Assembly: GCA_035997675.1 (NCBI GenBank)
Contig: DASYIJ010000035.1
Span: 1-17,064 of the forward strand
Length of the DNA stretch: 17,064 bases
Origin: JALYZC01 sp035997675
GTDB taxonomy: Bacteria; Actinomycetota; Thermoleophilia; Solirubrobacterales; Solirubrobacteraceae
Direction: 5' to 3'
The translations under genes and the position numbers were made by a program. Shown here piece after piece: positions 14,752 to 17,064 of the stretch (its first letter is position 1; the number at the start of each line of letters is the position of its first letter). Under the pieces are notes generated by a model. The model worked only from the letters and a program-made list of their open reading frames with translations, ran no database searches and was not told the DNA's origin.

Positions 14752-15697
14752 GGCAGGCCTCCTTCACTCGGTCGACGGACGGCAGGACCGCCTGCTCGAG
14801 GGGCGGCGCGAACGGGATCGGCACCCCCGGCGTGGCGACGCGCACGACCGGTCCGTCGAGGTCCTCGAAGCCGCGGTCGGCGATCAGGGACGCCACCTCG
14901 GCGCCGGCCGCGCAGGTCCGGTTGGCCTCGTCGACCACGACCACCTTCGAGCAGCGGCGCACCGAGTCCAGGATCGCCTCCTCGTCCAGCGGCACCAGCG
15001 ATCGCAGGTCGAGCACCTCGATTCGCGCACCGTCGATGTCCTCGGTGGCCTCGAGCGCGGTGTGCACCATCGCGCCGTAGGCGACCACGACGAGGTCCTC
15101 GCCGGGGCGCGCGATGCGGGCGGTCATCGGCGTCTCATAGGTCCCGTCCGCCACCTCGCCCTTCTCGCGCCGGTAGAGGTACTTGTGCTCGAGAAAGCAG
15201 ACCGGATTGGGATCGCGGATCGCGGCGATCAGCAGTCCCTTGGCATCCGCGGCCGTGGCCGGGGCGACGACCTTGATACCGGGCGCGTGCATGAACCACG
15301 CCTCCGGGTTCTGGGAGTGGAACGGGCCGCCCGAGAACCCGCCGCCGCTGGGCAGCCGGACGGTCATCGGGACCGCCAGCCCCTGCCGGTAGTGCATCTT
15401 GCCGGCGACGTTGACGAGCTGGTCGAACCCGCAGGCGATGAAGTCGGCGAATTGCATCTCGCACACCGGCCGCATGCCGACGACGGCGGCGCCGATCGCC
15501 GTGCCGACGATCCCCGACTCGGCCAGTGGCGTGTCCATCACGCGCCGGTCACCGAACTCCTCGAGGAACCCGTCGGTCACCTTGAACGCGCCCCCGAAGT
15601 CCGCGACGTCCTCGCCGAGGCAGAGCACGCGCCCGTCGGCGCGCATCTCCTCGCGCAGCCCATCCGAGATGGCCTGCAGATATGTGCGCTCAGACAT
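14732..15697 (-). CDS. bkdB: 2-oxoacid dehydrogenase E1 component, beta subunit
   Basis: The 321-residue protein is the usual E1-beta size. It opens SERTYLQAISDGLREEM, then VLCLGEDVADFGGAFKVT. LAESGIVGTAIGAA contains Glu60, the residue that activates thiamine diphosphate, and PSGGGFSGGPFHSQNPEAWF and PGIKVVAPATAADAKGL follow. The C-terminal domain contains VLDLRSLVPLDEEAI. With E1-alpha it forms the heterotetramer that decarboxylates the 2-oxo acid and acylates lipoyl-E2. The ATG at 15697 is chosen over one at 15718 because the protein then starts at the conserved SERTYLQAI and GGAG (15706-15709) lies 8 nt upstream. It overlaps the E1-alpha gene by 8 nt and the E2 gene by 20 nt. Branched-chain specificity is inferred from the downstream amino-acid dehydrogenase. 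Confidence 0.92.
   Translation of the reverse strand: MSERTYLQAISDGLREEMRADGRVLCLGEDVADFGGAFKVTDGFLEEFGDRRVMDTPLAESGIVGTAIGAAVVGMRPVCEMQFADFIACGFDQLVNVAGKMHYRQGLAVPMTVRLPSGGGFSGGPFHSQNPEAWFMHAPGIKVVAPATAADAKGLLIAAIRDPNPVCFLEHKYLYRREKGEVADGTYETPMTARIARPGEDLVVVAYGAMVHTALEATEDIDGARIEVLDLRSLVPLDEEAILDSVRRCSKVVVVDEANRTCAAGAEVASLIADRGFEDLDGPVVRVATPGVPIPFAPPLEQAVLPSVDRVKEACRELLAY
14758..14764 (-). promoter_or_regulatory. Strong Shine-Dalgarno AAGGAGG for E2
   Basis: AAGGAGG on the minus strand lies 6 nt before the GTG start at 14751, inside the 3' end of the E1-beta gene. It fixes the E2 start despite the 20-nt overlap and marks this operon as using classical ribosome binding, unlike several neighbouring genes. 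Confidence 0.8.
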
Positions 15698-16745
15698 GGA
15701 ACCCGCTCCAGGGCGCATCGCCGTCGCCGAGCGGCTCGGGCTCGGCGTCGCAGAAGACGCCGTCGGTCGCCGTTCCCGGATCGGGCATCGGCATGGCGAG
15801 CGCCGCCTGGGTCGCCGCGTCCACCTCGGCCGCGACCCCCGCCCGCAGCCCCTCGACGTCGACGCCCAACTCGGCGAGGCGCGCGGACTGAAGGTCGATT
15901 GGATCGCGCGCCCGCCACCGCTCGAGCAGGTCGGGCGGGACGTAGCGCATGTCGTCGTGAGCGGCGTGCCCGTGCATGCGCATCGTCTCGGCCTCGATCA
16001 GCGTCGGCCCCTCCCCGCGGAGCGCCCGCTCCCGCGCCTCGCGCGTGGCCTCGAACACCGCCTCCACGTCGTTGCCGTCCACGCGCACGCCGGGGAAGCC
16101 ATAGCCCTCCGCCCGTTGCACCGGGTCGACCGCGAACTGCCGCTCCAGCGGGGTGGAGTACGCGTACTGGTTGTTCTCCAGCACGAACACGACCGGCAGG
16201 CCCTGCACGCCCGCCCAGTTCATGGCCTCGTGCCAGTCGCCGCGGGACGTCGACCCGTCGCCCATCCAGGTCAGCGCGCAGCGCGCTTCGCCGCGCAGCC
16301 GGAAGGCCATCGCCATCCCGGTGGCGACGAGCATCATGTCGGGGAGCATCGAGACCATTCCGACGCACCCGACCGTGCGGTCGCCGAAGTGGACGTTGCC
16401 GTCGCGGCCGCCGGTCACGCCGCCGGCCCGGCCCATGTACTGGCCGAGCACGCGCTCCGCTGCGACGCCGCGCACGAGGTGGGCGGCGAGGTCACGGTGA
16501 AGGACGCACAGGCGATCCTCGGCGGCCATCGCGAAGGCGGCGCCCGTGGAGACCGCCTCCTGCCCGAAGCCGTCGTAGAACGAGCCGGGCACCTTCCCCT
16601 GGCGATACAGGCTTCCCGCGCGTTCCTCGAGCCCCCGCATGAGGAGCATGAAGCGCAGCAATGCGACACGGTCGTCGCGCGTCAAGTGCTCGGGTACGAC
16701 CGCGTGCGGCAACGACGCCGCTGGCCGAGCGATGGATGTCGCCAT
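15690..16745 (-). CDS. bkdA: 2-oxoacid dehydrogenase E1 component, alpha subunit
   Basis: The 351-residue protein has the thiamine diphosphate signature GDGSTSRGDWHEAMNWA (from 162) through VFVLENNQYAYSTP (Asn191-Asn192), the GDG-X-NN motif. Upstream are MRGLEERAGSLYRQGKVPGSFYDGFGQEAV and HRDLAAHLVRG. The later loop MRMHGHAAHDDMRYVPP corresponds to the substrate-channel His loop of the family. It carries out the rate-limiting decarboxylation with E1-beta in the cytosol. Sequence alone would also allow pyruvate or acetoin dehydrogenase; linkage to a leucine/valine-type dehydrogenase favours branched-chain 2-oxo acids. The ATG at 16745 is preferred because the open frame farther upstream is Arg/Pro-rich noise, and GCAGGTG ends 4 nt before the ATG. 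It is the first gene of the operon; E3 is not encoded nearby. Confidence 0.9.
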   Translation of the reverse strand: MATSIARPAASLPHAVVPEHLTRDDRVALLRFMLLMRGLEERAGSLYRQGKVPGSFYDGFGQEAVSTGAAFAMAAEDRLCVLHRDLAAHLVRGVAAERVLGQYMGRAGGVTGGRDGNVHFGDRTVGCVGMVSMLPDMMLVATGMAMAFRLRGEARCALTWMGDGSTSRGDWHEAMNWAGVQGLPVVFVLENNQYAYSTPLERQFAVDPVQRAEGYGFPGVRVDGNDVEAVFEATREARERALRGEGPTLIEAETMRMHGHAAHDDMRYVPPDLLERWRARDPIDLQSARLAELGVDVEGLRAGVAAEVDAATQAALAMPMPDPGTATDGVFCDAEPEPLGDGDAPWSGFHV

Positions 16746-16797
16746 GGGACACCTGCACCCTTTCTGCCGGCCTGGGCGGGATCTCCGCCTGCACCGG

Positions 16798-16814
16798 CGC
16801 CGAGCGCCTCGGCG
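16798..16814. other. Perfect 7-bp inverted repeat in the operon leader
   Basis: CGCCGAG-CGC-CTCGGCG is a perfect 7-bp stem with a 3-nt loop. On the minus strand it would be a hairpin in the 5' leader, about 53 nt before the E1-alpha ATG. It could be an RNA stem-loop or an operator. On the plus strand a short TTTT run follows a few bases later, but no plus-strand gene precedes it. Confidence 0.4.
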
Positions 16815-16842
16815 GGGTTTTCCGCTCCGGCGCGATGGCAAC

Positions 16843-16860
16843 GCTTATGAAGTTATGAGC
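16843..16860. promoter_or_regulatory. Imperfect palindrome overlapping the operon -10 box
   Basis: GCTTAT-N6-ATGAGC has 6-bp arms with one mismatch and encloses the candidate TAACTT -10 box on the minus strand. It stands out in this GC-rich DNA and is placed where a repressor would act. No regulator gene adjoins it in the window. Confidence 0.3.
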
Positions 16861-16942
16861 GGGCCAGCCTTCTGAGCCGGAATTCCACGCTCGCCAGAGA
16901 AGATACTCCCCTGGACGGCTGTTCCAAGCGGATGTCCGAGCC

Positions 16943-17064
16943 ATGACGAGCCCCGAGGCCGACATCGAAGCGGGCGTCAAGCGAGCCGAGTCCGAGCTCC
17001 GCGTCGACGATCCGTTCTGGCCCGCGCAGGTCGCCGTCACGACGGCGCTGATCCTCTACGTCGT
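16943..17064 (+). CDS. N-terminus of an unidentified, probably membrane protein, partial at right edge
   Basis: From the ATG at 16943 the frame stays open for 40 codons to the window end. It begins MTSPEADIEAGVKRAESEL, continues RVDDPFWPAQVAVT, and ends in TALILYVV, which looks like the start of a transmembrane helix. A charged cytosolic N-terminus followed by a helix suggests an integral membrane protein, but too little is visible to name a family. It is divergent from the E1-alpha gene across a 197-nt control region. An ATG at 16932 is followed by a stop after four codons and is not the start. No clear Shine-Dalgarno sequence precedes the chosen ATG. Confidence 0.6.
   Translation, partial: MTSPEADIEAGVKRAESELRVDDPFWPAQVAVTTALILYV

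Larger units (their letters stand above)
16746..16942. promoter_or_regulatory. Divergent control region between the bkd-like operon and the right-edge gene
   Basis: This 197-nt region is less GC-rich around 16840-16860. On the minus strand TAACTT (16855-16850) fits a -10 box and would give a leader of about 98 nt for the E1-alpha gene; no good -35 is seen. The -10 lies inside an imperfect palindrome at 16843-16860. The predicted leader contains a perfect 7-bp hairpin at 16798-16814. For the plus-strand gene, GATACT (16902-16907) is a weak -10 candidate. Confidence 0.4.

Noticed and set aside
14528..16642. 704-codon plus-strand frame opposite the E1 and E2 genes
   Set aside because: It is antisense to strongly supported enzyme genes and turns into Arg/Pro/Ser low-complexity sequence.
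15690..16745. Assignment of the E1 alpha/beta pair as an acetoin dehydrogenase
   Set aside because: No other acetoin-pathway gene is present, while a leucine/valine-type dehydrogenase is coupled to E2; pyruvate or branched-chain oxo acids remain the realistic options.
16879..16886. 8-bp palindrome GGAATTCC near the right-edge gene
   Set aside because: It is too short, has no partner site, and lacks the N6 spacing of the TetR operators.
1..17064. CRISPR arrays, insertion sequences, phage or integrase genes, tRNA or rRNA genes
   Set aside because: No spaced direct repeats, transposase or integrase motifs, terminal inverted repeats or structured RNA genes were seen on reading both strands.
1..17064. 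A novel defence or biosynthetic system
   Set aside because: All well-supported genes belong to known housekeeping, transport, signalling or catabolic families, and the two unknown small proteins offer no evidence of a dedicated system.

Overview
The base composition is uniformly very GC-rich. Codon third positions are mostly G or C, and this produces long spurious open frames on the opposite strands. Together with the gene families present, this points to a high-GC actinobacterium. The mix of a zinc-ribbon GGDEF/HD-GYP membrane protein, a LOG-family enzyme, an M3 peptidase and genes with no Shine-Dalgarno sequence would fit the Thermoleophilia (Solirubrobacterales-like). That placement is inference; no rRNA or tRNA gene is present to settle it. 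No insertion sequence, CRISPR array, phage gene or integration site was seen. The window looks like ordinary chromosome.

Left part (1-2106): a 14-helix DHA2-type efflux pump, cut off by the left edge, is divergent from a TetR-family regulator. The space between them holds a near-consensus promoter for the pump and two copies of the palindrome CGGAA-N6-TTCCG. One copy fills the -35/-10 spacer and the other covers the start of the transcript. Next (2097-7161, all minus strand) come a LOG-family nucleotide phosphoribohydrolase, a small membrane protein, an oligoendopeptidase F-like M3 metallopeptidase, a 101-residue protein of unknown function and a secreted clan GH-A glycoside hydrolase. Several of these have a TAAGCT-type -10 box 6-8 nt before the start codon and no Shine-Dalgarno sequence, which suggests leaderless transcripts.

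Middle (7244-12429, plus strand): a large cyclic-di-GMP protein carries an N-terminal zinc ribbon, about ten membrane segments, a GAF-like domain, GGDEF with an intact I-site, and HD-GYP. It is followed by a second DHA2 exporter with a His-rich tail and an alpha/beta hydrolase with an Asp nucleophile (epoxide hydrolase/dehalogenase type).

Right part (12426-16745, minus strand): a compact four-gene operon encodes E1-alpha, E1-beta and lipoyl E2 of a 2-oxoacid dehydrogenase complex, followed by a leucine/valine-type amino-acid dehydrogenase. The dehydrogenase deaminates a branched-chain amino acid and the complex decarboxylates the resulting keto acid to an acyl-CoA, so the most likely role is branched-chain amino-acid catabolism. 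E3 is not encoded here. The operon's junctions use overlaps or a 1-nt gap, with clear Shine-Dalgarno sequences at two starts, unlike the leaderless-looking genes elsewhere. A divergent gene starts at 16943 and runs off the right end.

No obviously new multi-gene system was found. The strongest observations are the efflux operator architecture, the recurring TA(A/G)GCT leaderless-type promoter, and the domain architecture of the c-di-GMP protein.
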